A DNA stretch of 64,000 bases from Phyllobacterium sp. YR531 (GTDB lineage: Bacteria > Pseudomonadota > Alphaproteobacteria > Rhizobiales > Rhizobiaceae), in contig NZ_AKIZ01000016.1 of assembly GCF_000282595.1 (NCBI RefSeq), positions 186,001 to 250,000 on the forward strand. The letters run 5' to 3'. A program made the translations under genes and the position numbers. Below the pieces are notes generated by a model. It ran no database searches, had not been told where the DNA came from, and worked only from the letters and a program-made list of their open reading frames with translations. Positions 55,926 to 64,000 of this stretch are shown piece after piece; position 1 is the stretch's first letter; each line of letters starts with the position of its first letter.

Positions 55926-58900
55926 TCACTGAGGAACAGTTGGTTCGATGGTTTTCAGGAACTCGTCGACAGACTGCCTGTTGATTGCGCCCTGCGGCTG
56001 CGTGGGCGGAACATTCTCGGCTGGGGGAGTCTCAATGGCTTTGCGTGCAGCTTCTTCGGCTTCCTTTCGTGCCGCTTCTTCCGCCGCTTTTCTTTCCGCA
56101 GCTTCACGCGCTTCCTGTTCAAGCTTCAGGCGCGCCACCCTTACACGCTCATCGGCCAAACCCTGAAAGAGCAGTGTTTCGCGGCGCAGGCGCTGCTTTT
56201 CCACCAGCGATGCCTGCAATGTTTCAACGCGCTGCTGTTCGCGTTCCAATGCGCGCTGTGTCAGAAACTGTTCAAGCGGCTGGCGATTGAATGTTGCAAC
56301 GGGTGCGGCCCACGGACCATCGATTGTAAGCTCGACCATCGGATCAGCACCAACAACGACCGCCTTGCCCGGTTCAAATATAAATTTGCCTTGGGAAGCT
56401 ATCGTCATTTCGGGGAAACTGATGCGCAAATCAGCGGAAAGGCGTGCATCCTCATTGGTCAACTGGAAGGTTGATGTGCGCGCCACCCCACCGGCAATCG
56501 TGTAGGGAATATCCGATGCTGCCGTATTCAACACGCCCGCATTGAGATACTTATTGATGGCCGTATCAATGGCGGCAGTCGTAATAGGTCCCTCAACAGC
56601 ATCGACATTGGCCAAAACCGGTATGAGTGCTCCGGGATTGAGAGAGTTGACTGCAAGATCGTTCACTGACATCACGCCCGAACCAGCGATCGACCCGACA
56701 AGTTCCGCCATGGAGGTTCCGGTTGCATTTATCGATGCTGAAATCCGGGCTTTGCCCTTCACAGGTGGGATGCTCGATTCCGGCCGGTAAAGCTCATCAA
56801 TTGCCACCTGATCAAGAGTAAACTGGCCGGTCGCCAAGCCTGTACCGCTTGTGTTGCGCAGCTCGAACATTCCTTCAAGTTTACCGCCGAACACATCTCC
56901 CTTTGTATCGTCAAGACGCAGTGAACCATCCTTCAATGATGCAGTCGTTTGAAAATTGCGTACATCCCCCATGAGACCGGCGTCGGCATCTTCGGCACGC
57001 AATTTCAAGTCAAAACCCATCGGGAAAAGCGGATTCATGAGAAACGGCTGCTTTGGCCATTCCGATTTTCCATCGCCATCAGTCGATCCAGAGCCGAGGA
57101 CAAACTGTGTGACTGCATCAAGATTCAGGCGGCCAAGCGTAAGATCACCTTGGGCATTCGGCACACCGTTTTCGAGCATAAAGCCAAGCCGCCCGCCAAT
57201 CTTCGTATCACTCACCTGCCCGCTCAAATCAGGAAGCATCAGTTTGCCATTGTTCAGGGAAAAGCTGCTGGCCGCATCGACTGGCGTGCCATTCCCAAAA
57301 CCCGGCACCGAATAGCCCGCTGTCGCAAGATAAGCATCTATGTCCGTACTTTTGATGGATGCACGCCCCTCGCCGCTCAGGCCATCGCCGGCATAGCGGA
57401 AACTGCCATCCAGCAATGCACGGCCATCGGGAGCCTTCAAGGCCAATTGGGTCTGAAAACCGGCATTCTGATTACCTTTCAGAGCAATGTCAGCCTCAAG
57501 CTCTCCGGCAAGGCCAAGCGGTAAGGCAGGCAATCCAATAAACGCCATCAATCCTTCCGCATGATCAGTGCGGGCATTCATGGTCAGTTCGAGAGTGCGC
57601 AGATGCTCCTCATTCATCTTGTTAGTGCCGGAAAGGGTGATGTTCATTCCACCCGTCTTCCCAGCCGCACTCAGGGAAAACTCGTTTGCTCCCGCCTTTC
57701 CCTGCAACGTGTTGGCGAGAACGCTCAACTGCGTTTCCTCAAACAGGCCCGGAAAGCGCGACGCCCGCTCCTTCATGGCGACCAGAAACGGGAAATCAGG
57801 AAAGCGTTGCGCCAGAATGTCAATAAAGGGTGCCATATCATCCGACAGCAAGGTCGCATCGATGGAACCGGAAGGCTCGGCCTTGAACGGCTCCAATTTC
57901 CCTGTAGCGGTTATCGTCGTACCAGCAAGATTGCCGATGGTCATCCGGTCAATATCAAAGATCCCGTCACGCAGGCGGAATGCCGTGTCGACAGTTTCCG
58001 CCACAAATCCATCGTGGGTAACAGGTCCGGCCTTCAGATCCACGTCAAGGTCTTGTCCACTCAAGATTGCCGCACCGGTATCGGACGCATTGCTGCTGAA
58101 CAGTGCAGAAAAAGCCTGTAGCGCATCTGCATCCAATGCACCGCCTTCCAGCTTCAATTGAGTGAGGGGCAGCGAATCTCCTTTGGCACTGCGAACCAAT
58201 GATCCCTTGAGCGAAGCACCACCAAGCGCCAACTCAAAGTTATCAACCTTCTGCAATTCATCATGCAGACTTACGTCACCGGAAAAACCGGCACCGCGAA
58301 TACGGCGGATCGCATCGTCGACGGAATCCGTCAGCCAAGCGGCAAGACCCGAGGGTTGGCGTGAGGCGAGCAGCAATTTGCCATCAAAGCCAAAATTGTT
58401 ACCAACCTGCAGAACACCTTTCGCCTCAAATTGGGTGCGTCCGGGAAGCTCCGCCTTGAGCTGATTGATCGCCCAATTGCCATCCACCGGCGCGGCATCA
58501 ATTGTCACCGAGCGGATCGTCGTATCGCCCGCAACGATTGCCGGCAGTTTCAGGTCTATCTTTCCAGGTACAGACGGCACAGGAAGCTGATCCATCAGCC
58601 GGCGGAATATGCCCAGACGCTGCGCCGTGGTTTCCGGACTTGCTTTCACATTGGCCTGCTGTTGCTCTTGGCTGCCGAAGGTTACCTGCTGGCCATCAGC
58701 CTTCACTTCAAATCGCGGATCATTGCCATAATCGAAATGTGCGGTTCCGTTGACCACATAGGGGTCGGCAACCGGCCCCTGCTCCATACGGAATTCCGGT
58801 ATGGTTATCCGCGCATGGTCAGCTTCAAATTGTCCGGAAAGACGAACGCTTGAAAGCAGTGGTTTTGCTGCCCTATCCGTTTTTTCACCAGGCTTTACAA

Positions 58901-59639
58901 CGAGTTCGTCGCGGGAGCGAATGTCGATCCGCCCTGCATACTTCAAGGCTCCCTGATCCAAGGTAATCTGGCCGTCAGTTTCCATCGTTGCCGGTATACT
59001 GTCGGGAATGACACGCGCATGCATCTGCAATGATCCATCAGCCTTCAGCGCACCAGTCGAAGAAGATACCGACATTTTCTCGCCATTGAAGAACAGACTT
59101 CCATCAAACTTCCATGGCCCGGAAAGGTCTTCGGCGGACATTGTCGCGTTCAACTCGGAGATTGAGCGGGTCGTGCCCGTCGAAGCATCCCGGATAACCA
59201 CCGAGCCGTTGTTGATCCGCAAATTTTCCAGCTTGACCTGCGTTCTCTGGAACGGTGTGCGCGGGCGAATGGCCCAATCGACAATACCACCTTCATTGAT
59301 CCGGACAGTTGCAGTCGGCTTCTCAAGTCGCATGTCGAATATGAGAATTTCGCCCCGCAAAAACGGTGCCAACTCCGCATCCATCGAAAAATTCTCGATA
59401 GTCATGACCGGCTCGACACCCGGATCGCCAACCCGAACATCAGAAAAAGTCACGGAGGGAAACGGCAGTAGCCGAGCACTTGCGGTTCCTGCAACAGTCA
59501 CGGGACGGCCCAGTAGAGCTGATGCCTCGCGTTCAAACGAAGAGCGATAACCGGCCCAGTCGACGAAATATGGCACAATTAATGCTGCGGTTAGCAGCAG
59601 TACCAGTAATCCGCCGATGAAAACAAACAGGCGTGCCAG
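55926..59639 (-). CDS. Large AsmA-family protein
   Basis: A 1237-aa AsmA/TamB-like protein if started at CTG 59639. The first residues ARLFVFIGGLLVLLLTAALI form the membrane anchor, followed by VPYFVDWAGYRSSFEREASALLGRPV, the AsmA opening, then long beta-rich repeats and a C-terminal coiled coil of Ala/Glu/Arg (about 1130-1200). The only conventional start, GTG at 59576, would remove the anchor. The CTG has GGAG with 7 bp spacing (59645-59650) while no ATG, GTG or TTG occurs in frame after the upstream TGA. AsmA-like proteins carry lipids across the envelope. Confidence 0.88.
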   Translation of the reverse strand: MARLFVFIGGLLVLLLTAALIVPYFVDWAGYRSSFEREASALLGRPVTVAGTASARLLPFPSVTFSDVRVGDPGVEPVMTIENFSMDAELAPFLRGEILIFDMRLEKPTATVRINEGGIVDWAIRPRTPFQRTQVKLENLRINNGSVVIRDASTGTTRSISELNATMSAEDLSGPWKFDGSLFFNGEKMSVSSSTGALKADGSLQMHARVIPDSIPATMETDGQITLDQGALKYAGRIDIRSRDELVVKPGEKTDRAAKPLLSSVRLSGQFEADHARITIPEFRMEQGPVADPYVVNGTAHFDYGNDPRFEVKADGQQVTFGSQEQQQANVKASPETTAQRLGIFRRLMDQLPVPSVPGKIDLKLPAIVAGDTTIRSVTIDAAPVDGNWAINQLKAELPGRTQFEAKGVLQVGNNFGFDGKLLLASRQPSGLAAWLTDSVDDAIRRIRGAGFSGDVSLHDELQKVDNFELALGGASLKGSLVRSAKGDSLPLTQLKLEGGALDADALQAFSALFSSNASDTGAAILSGQDLDVDLKAGPVTHDGFVAETVDTAFRLRDGIFDIDRMTIGNLAGTTITATGKLEPFKAEPSGSIDATLLSDDMAPFIDILAQRFPDFPFLVAMKERASRFPGLFEETQLSVLANTLQGKAGANEFSLSAAGKTGGMNITLSGTNKMNEEHLRTLELTMNARTDHAEGLMAFIGLPALPLGLAGELEADIALKGNQNAGFQTQLALKAPDGRALLDGSFRYAGDGLSGEGRASIKSTDIDAYLATAGYSVPGFGNGTPVDAASSFSLNNGKLMLPDLSGQVSDTKIGGRLGFMLENGVPNAQGDLTLGRLNLDAVTQFVLGSGSTDGDGKSEWPKQPFLMNPLFPMGFDLKLRAEDADAGLMGDVRNFQTTASLKDGSLRLDDTKGDVFGGKLEGMFELRNTSGTGLATGQFTLDQVAIDELYRPESSIPPVKGKARISASINATGTSMAELVGSIAGSGVMSVNDLAVNSLNPGALIPVLANVDAVEGPITTAAIDTAINKYLNAGVLNTAASDIPYTIAGGVARTSTFQLTNEDARLSADLRISFPEMTIASQGKFIFEPGKAVVVGADPMVELTIDGPWAAPVATFNRQPLEQFLTQRALEREQQRVETLQASLVEKQRLRRETLLFQGLADERVRVARLKLEQEAREAAERKAAEEAARKEAEEAARKAIETPPAENVPPTQPQGAINRQSVDEFLKTIEPTVPQ

Positions 59640-59769
59640 TGTCTTACTCCAATAAATCTGCGCGGATCACCATCGAAACATCCTTATGGCGTTACCGAGA
59701 CATGACTGGGTTTATGCGCGATTTGCAATGCTTGCACCATGCTTTAACACCCGGAATCAAAATACGAGC

Positions 59770-61179
59770 CTAAAGGCGTAAGATCTTGCCGGGATTCATT
59801 ATATTCCCCGGATCAATAGCGCGCTTGATGGTTTCCATGACATCGACGGCGCCGCCAAGTTCAGCACGGAGAAATTTGATCTTACCCTGCCCTATCCCAT
59901 GCTCGCCCGTGCAGGTTCCGTCCATAGCGATGGCTCTGAGGTTCAGGCGCTCGACAAATGCCTCCACATTTTCGATCTCCGTCGGGCTCTTCTCATCAAA
60001 AAGCACCAGCACATGGAAGTTGCCATCACCGGCATGGCCGACGATTGGTGCGATCAGACCGCTCTGCTCGATATCCTTTTCGGTTTCAACAATACATTCT
60101 GCCAGCCGCGAAATCGGTACGCAGACGTCGGTGGAAAGTGACTGTTTGCCCGGCGCAAGCGTCATGCAGGCGAAATAGGAGTTGTGGCGGGCCGACCAGA
60201 GTTTTTCCCGCTCTTCAGCATTGGCGGTCCATTTGAATTCACCGCCGCCGTTGGCTGCAGCAATTTCTCCAAAAAGCTCGGCCTGTTCAGCGACACCTGT
60301 TTCGCTGCCATGAAACTCCAGAAACAGATAGGGCGCGGGGTCATAATCCAGTTTCGAATAGGTGATCATTGCCTTCATTTCGAGCTCGTTGACGAGTTCG
60401 ATGCGTGCAACCGGAATGCCCATTTGAATGGTTTCAATGACTGTATTGCAGGCACTTTCCAGATCGGGAAAAGCACAGATTCCGCCGGAGATCGCCTGCG
60501 GAATGCCGTACAGCTTGAGCGTCAGTTCGACAATAATTCCGAGTGTCCCTTCGGAGCCGATCAATAGCCGGGTCAGGTCATATCCTGCCGAGGTTTTCTT
60601 GACCCGCTTTGACGTCGTGATGAGTCTGCCATCCGGCATGACTGCTTTCAGAGCCAGAACATTTTCCCGCATCGTGCCATAGCGAACGGCATTTGTTCCC
60701 GAAGCGCGAGTTGCGGCCATACCGCCGAGGCTGGCATTGGCACCCGGATCAATCGGGAAAAACAGACCGGTGTCGCGCAGATATTCGTTCAGCTCTTTGC
60801 GCGTAACGCCAGGCTCAATAACAACATTCAAATCTTCATTATAGACCTTGAGGATACGGTTCATGCGCGAAAGATCGATCGAAATTCCGCCTGCAGGCGC
60901 GTTTACATGGCCTTCGAGCGACGTTCCGGTTCCAAAAGCGATAACCGGTACCTGCCATTCACTGCAAAGGCGGACAACTTCCTGCACATCCTCAACGGAT
61001 TCCGCATAAACTACCAGATCAGGAGCCTGATTGGGCACATAGCTGGTTGTGTGCGCATGCTGCTCGCGGATGGATTTTCCGCTTTGAGCATTATCGCCGA
61101 AGCGCTTTTTAAGGATGGATACAACCGTCGCTATGCCGTTTTCGTTTCGCAGCAATGCGCCTGCGTCTGCCAATGCCAT
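59770..61179 (-). CDS. FAD-binding oxidase, D-lactate dehydrogenase/GlcD family
   Basis: A 469-aa protein with the PCMH-type FAD domain (WQVPVIAFGTGTSLEGHVNAPAGGISIDLSRMNRI, GGMAATRASGTNAVRYGTMRENV) and the C-terminal FAD-oxidase domain with VGHAGDGNFHVLVLFDE and GTCTGEHGIGQGKIKFL. These fit D-2-hydroxyacid dehydrogenases that pass electrons to cytochrome or quinone. No glcE/glcF partner genes adjoin, which favours D-lactate dehydrogenase (cytochrome) over glycolate oxidase. Confidence 0.92.
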   Translation of the reverse strand: MALADAGALLRNENGIATVVSILKKRFGDNAQSGKSIREQHAHTTSYVPNQAPDLVVYAESVEDVQEVVRLCSEWQVPVIAFGTGTSLEGHVNAPAGGISIDLSRMNRILKVYNEDLNVVIEPGVTRKELNEYLRDTGLFFPIDPGANASLGGMAATRASGTNAVRYGTMRENVLALKAVMPDGRLITTSKRVKKTSAGYDLTRLLIGSEGTLGIIVELTLKLYGIPQAISGGICAFPDLESACNTVIETIQMGIPVARIELVNELEMKAMITYSKLDYDPAPYLFLEFHGSETGVAEQAELFGEIAAANGGGEFKWTANAEEREKLWSARHNSYFACMTLAPGKQSLSTDVCVPISRLAECIVETEKDIEQSGLIAPIVGHAGDGNFHVLVLFDEKSPTEIENVEAFVERLNLRAIAMDGTCTGEHGIGQGKIKFLRAELGGAVDVMETIKRAIDPGNIMNPGKILRL

Positions 61180-61282
61180 TCCAGTTTCCAGCCTTTTGTT
61201 GGATTCTCTTTCAGAACAGCATTTTCAGGGAATACACGGCACTTGTCCAGTTGTAACTCTGCGTTACGTGCGCAGCAACGCG

Positions 61283-61660
61283 CTAGTCGTCTTCGTCCTC
61301 GTCATCCTCATCGTCTTCGCCCGGTGACCAGTCTGTCACCGCAACAAAGCGCTCTTGCTCACCTGTCTTCTCAAACACGCTGCCGACGGGCGAATCCAGA
61401 AGAGGAATGATGCTTGGATCATAATTGGCGATGGTATTCACATCAAAGATGCCGCTGTTTTCCGGATCTTCCATGTAATCGTCACTTTCAAAGCCGGAAA
61501 GAAAGCGCCATCCGCTATCAAGATCGTTGTCCGGGTCTTCGCGATACATGAAACGCACGGGATAACCATCGATCGTGATCGTGTCAGTGGCAATGCAACC
61601 ACCATAATTGCGTATCAACGGTCGTATTTCTTCCTTGGTGAGTCGGTAACTTTTATCCAT
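61283..61660 (-). CDS. DUF2185 protein
   Basis: A 125-aa acidic protein with the DUF2185 (Imm33-like) pattern: GGCIATDTITIDGYPVRFMYREDP, DSGWRFLSGFESDDYMEDPENSGIFDVNTIANYDPSIIPLLDSPVGS. The last 20 residues are almost all Asp and Glu. No toxin gene is nearby, so an immunity role is not supported. The secreted-protein gene lies 8 bp upstream. Confidence 0.88.
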   Translation of the reverse strand: MDKSYRLTKEEIRPLIRNYGGCIATDTITIDGYPVRFMYREDPDNDLDSGWRFLSGFESDDYMEDPENSGIFDVNTIANYDPSIIPLLDSPVGSVFEKTGEQERFVAVTDWSPGEDDEDDEDEDD

Positions 61661-61668
61661 AGCCGATT

Positions 61669-62622
61669 TTAATTGATCGTCATGGACTTGGCTAGCTTTC
61701 GGAAACGATCAGCATATTTGTCCTTTTCCGTAGCCTTGACAATAAGAATGGCGCGGACATAGCGGGTTGTCTCAAAACGGGCTATCTGCGCTACGTAGAG
61801 GGCATCTCCGCTCGCGGTATCCGTGGCGGCTCCGTCAATCTCGATCCACTCCGCGCCATCGGATTCACTGCTTGTTTCATTGTCCGAGTGGACATCCTTG
61901 ATCCCCGTCAGTGACGCAAACGCCTTCTTTGAAAATTCAAGTCGTGTAGCGGGCTCTGGCGCTGTATTGAGGTTTGAAGCGATAACCACCATTGGCTGCA
62001 TTGAATTGGCAGCCACATCATTCGGCCCCTCAGTCAAAAGCAGCGTCGCTCCCGCGATGACACGCACAGGGCGAAAATTCGCCGTATCGGCCACCTTGAA
62101 AGGCAGCGATGCGATCTGATCCGGCAGGCTTGCAGGAGCGCGCACTACCAAAGTCTTTAGCGCGGCCTCCACATCGGCATCAGACAGGCCGCCTGTGACG
62201 CCGTCCGGAATTTGCACCGTAACCATTGCCGTTGTGGTCTCGGCTCCGACCAGCACGATCCATTTGCGATATTTCACTCCGGCCGCAATCTGGCTGGCTC
62301 GTATCAGTTTCGATACAACGGCACCTTGAACAGGCCATTCATCTGGTCCTGAAATGGTTTCAATACCCGTTGCCAGCAAGCCTTGTTTGTTGAAGTTGGC
62401 GGCAATCGCGGCATAAGCATCAACCGGGAGTTCCGTCACGACAATCGACGTACCTTTAGCGGAATCTTCGAAGCCGCTAAAGCTGGACGATGGCACCAGC
62501 CCGGCTGGCGGGACAAGACCAATGCCTGAACCGCTCGGAAAAACAACTTCCTGAGCAAGCACAGACTGGCTGAAGACGAGCAATAAAAACACAAGGCCAA
62601 AGACCCGGGTGACAAACCGCAT
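61669..62622 (-). CDS. Secreted protein of unknown function
   Basis: A protein of about 317 aa with a signal peptide (VFGLVFLLLVFSQSVLAQ). ATG 62622 has GGGAA about 9 bp before; 62640 is an alternative. The mature part is mostly beta-like with no cysteines, and repeats hydrophobic strands such as TTTAMVTVQIP and TRYVRAILIVKA. I do not recognise the family. It probably stays in the periplasm. It precedes the DUF2185 gene by 8 bp. Confidence 0.8.
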   Translation of the reverse strand: MRFVTRVFGLVFLLLVFSQSVLAQEVVFPSGSGIGLVPPAGLVPSSSFSGFEDSAKGTSIVVTELPVDAYAAIAANFNKQGLLATGIETISGPDEWPVQGAVVSKLIRASQIAAGVKYRKWIVLVGAETTTAMVTVQIPDGVTGGLSDADVEAALKTLVVRAPASLPDQIASLPFKVADTANFRPVRVIAGATLLLTEGPNDVAANSMQPMVVIASNLNTAPEPATRLEFSKKAFASLTGIKDVHSDNETSSESDGAEWIEIDGAATDTASGDALYVAQIARFETTRYVRAILIVKATEKDKYADRFRKLAKSMTIN

Positions 62623-62710
62623 AAACCAATTCCCGTTCATTTCACGCAAAAGTATTAAGCACAAAACGATCCTGCAAGCGATTGGTTTCGTTTATTCTTT
62701 GCACTCAGGC

Positions 62711-63598
62711 TTAGCTCAAATTCTTCTTGAAAAACTCGATTGTGCGGCTCCAAGCCAGATCAGCTGTTTTCTTGTCGTAGCGCGCCGTTGAAGTATCATT
62801 GTTGAAGGCGTGGTTAGCGCCATCATAAATCTGGATTTCGAAGGTCTTACCATTGGCTTCCAGCGCCTTCTTGTATTCTTCAATTCCGGCATTGATGCGT
62901 GTATCGAGCCCCGCATATTGCAATAGAAGCGGTGCCTTGATCTTGGGGACATCTTCGGATTTGGGCTGGCGACCATAATAAGCGACACCTGCAGAAAGCT
63001 GCGGGGCATTGACCGCCAGATCATTGACCATGCCCCCACCCCAGCAAAAACCGACAGCGCCGACCTTACCATTGGATGATTTGACCTTGGCAACATAGTC
63101 TATCGAGGCAATGCCCTCCGCTATCGCTGTCTTGGGATCGAGAGCGCTGATCATGCCCCTCGCCTTTTCTTCATCCTGCGGAGTACCGCCCGCCGAGGAA
63201 AGCAAATCCGGTGCCAGAGCCACAAAACCCTCAAGCGCCAACCGGCGTGTAACATCGCGGATATGGTCGTTCAGCCCTCGGTTTTCATGGATAACGATGA
63301 CAGCGGGAAGCTTGCCCGCGGTCTCCGCAGGGGCGGCCAGATAGCCTTTAATGTCGCCGGAAGGCCCGGAAAACACGAGATCTTTGGTCAACAGTCTTTT
63401 ATCGTCCGGCGCAATTATTGCTGCCTGAGCCGAGTTTGCCGCCAGCATTGGCGCGATGACTGCAGCAGCGGCCCCGGAACCTGCAAGTTTGGTAAGCTTA
63501 TCCATGAAAGACCGGCGGTCGAGCGTCAGATGAGTGTACTCATCAAACGCATCGACCATTGCCTGGGTAATATTCGGATGCTTTGTTGGCTCGCTCAT
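62711..63598 (-). CDS. Dienelactone hydrolase family protein
   Basis: A 295-aa protein. The N-terminal RRSFMDKLTKLAGSGAAAAVIAP is twin-arginine-like, so it may be exported. The catalytic part has VIVIHENRGLNDHIRDVTRRLA with the family Glu, the nucleophile Cys in VGAVGFCWGGGMV, Asp in LQYAGLDTRIN and His in YDGANHAFNND. Cys-Asp-His is the dienelactone hydrolase triad. Substrate unknown. Confidence 0.93.
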   Translation of the reverse strand: MSEPTKHPNITQAMVDAFDEYTHLTLDRRSFMDKLTKLAGSGAAAAVIAPMLAANSAQAAIIAPDDKRLLTKDLVFSGPSGDIKGYLAAPAETAGKLPAVIVIHENRGLNDHIRDVTRRLALEGFVALAPDLLSSAGGTPQDEEKARGMISALDPKTAIAEGIASIDYVAKVKSSNGKVGAVGFCWGGGMVNDLAVNAPQLSAGVAYYGRQPKSEDVPKIKAPLLLQYAGLDTRINAGIEEYKKALEANGKTFEIQIYDGANHAFNNDTSTARYDKKTADLAWSRTIEFFKKNLS

Positions 63599-63633
63599 TT
63601 TAACAACCCTTTTCGAGGATGAGCGTCTTTCAA

Positions 63634-64000
63634 TCAGCCCCTGATCCGATGAGACAGGATGCCGGTTGAAAGAGCAACGCCCAATCCCGTGATAATTGCT
63701 GCCGCAATTTCCCAGACCCCGATCGGCTCGTCAAGGAAGATAGAGCCGCCAATAGCTGCCAGGACAGGTGTGAGCGCACTGAACGCGGCTGCCTGACTGC
63801 CACCAAGCGAACGTACGGCTATTCCATAGGCAAGCATTGCGGCAAGGCCGGAAAGCACACCTTGAGACAGGAATTGCAGGCCAAGTTCAGGAAGCGGAAC
63901 CTCGATGATCGTGGTGCCAAAGAATGCAGCGAGTACAAGGTGGATGATGAAAGACCAGACCGCAATCAACGCGCCGCCCTGCAATGCGGTGAGGCCCGAA
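63634..64000 (-). CDS. EamA/DMT-family transporter, 5' end cut by window
   Basis: The frame is open to the window edge. The visible C-terminal part (about 120 residues) has four membrane segments with AFSALTPVLAAIGGSIFLDEPIGVWEIAAAIITGLGVALSTG, the typical second EamA repeat ending. It is a probable small-metabolite exporter. The N-terminal half lies outside. Confidence 0.9.
   Translation of the reverse strand, partial: SGLTALQGGALIAVWSFIIHLVLAAFFGTTIIEVPLPELGLQFLSQGVLSGLAAMLAYGIAVRSLGGSQAAAFSALTPVLAAIGGSIFLDEPIGVWEIAAAIITGLGVALSTGILSHRIRG

Noticed and set aside
55948-59550. Many long frames antisense to asmA
   Set aside because: They arise from the codon bias of the long AsmA gene, which has clear family features throughout.
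61283-61660. DUF2185 protein as a toxin immunity protein
   Set aside because: The fold group includes immunity proteins, but no polymorphic toxin or secretion gene is nearby.

Overview
The window is chromosomal DNA of an alphaproteobacterium of the order Hyphomicrobiales (Rhizobiales), most likely Brucellaceae or a close relative such as Ochrobactrum, Pseudochrobactrum or Falsochrobactrum. The evidence is a circularly permuted two-piece tmRNA with an ANDNYAE-type tag, an alpha-type SspB followed by DUF4169 and ribbon-helix-helix genes, the thiC-thiO-thiS-thiG order, IlvC of 339 aa, BA14K and DUF1127 small proteins, and protein sequences close to those I remember from Brucella and Ochrobactrum. 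The genus call is inference. The DNA is gene dense, with mostly housekeeping genes and no insertion sequence, prophage or CRISPR array that I can see.

Layout. 1-3061: end of a YbaL/KefB-type cation/proton antiporter, a YbhN-like membrane protein and an RBBP9-like hydrolase. 3058-7656: sulfate uptake (cysP, cysT, cysW, no ATPase gene), a small conserved protein, and a divergent Rrf2 regulator plus methyltransferase. 7666-11640: thiamin operon thiC-thiO-thiS-thiG under a TPP riboswitch. 11689-18571: FMN reductase, rpsU, a Tat-exported sulfatase, RidA, tRNA-Lys, PhzF, Nudix, an EEP-family nuclease/phosphatase and a BA14K-like secreted protein. 18578-21109: DUF1127, then an unusual three-gene group: a 49-aa C4 mini-protein, an AraC regulator, and a hydrolase with an Asp nucleophile position and a fused N-terminal C4 module. 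21274-28363: ilvC, TetR, FAD monooxygenase, kup, pdxJ and a RecD-like helicase. 28425-31121: cobalt-type nitrile hydratase operon with a LysE exporter upstream. 31241-33846: ilvI-ilvH behind a branched-chain-amino-acid attenuator whose leader peptide appears to be translated from an almost leaderless transcript.

33928-37651: HerA-like ATPase, miaA and serB (divergent starts 12 bp apart). 37820-41918: degP-type protease, DUF2065, hflC and hflK. 42108-44408: thyA, a DUF4424 protein and folA as one tight operon. 44523-48532: DUF2853, a small conserved protein, tyrosine phosphatase, hydrolase, a degenerate HtrA-like protein and a Sel1/ankyrin protein. 48660-49000: permuted tmRNA. 49175-51772: ArsR-SRPBCC-DUF899 operon and a P-loop ATPase. 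51833-54044: Bcr/CflA exporter with a divergent TetR and tandem operators. 54247-55276: sspB-DUF4169-RHH. 55351-64000: VOC protein, a very large AsmA protein that appears to start at CTG, a GlcD-like oxidase, DUF2185, a secreted protein, a dienelactone hydrolase and a partial EamA transporter.

Several parts fit together: sulfate assimilation (cys genes and Rrf2), branched-chain amino acid synthesis (ilvC, ilvIH), thymidylate/folate metabolism (thyA, folA), and protein quality control (DegP, HflKC, tmRNA, SspB). No unmistakably new large system was found. The strongest unusual items are the C4 mini-protein/AraC/C4-hydrolase locus, an in-frame near copy of the tmRNA tag inside the gene just upstream of ssrA, the leaderless ilv attenuator, and the CTG start of AsmA.
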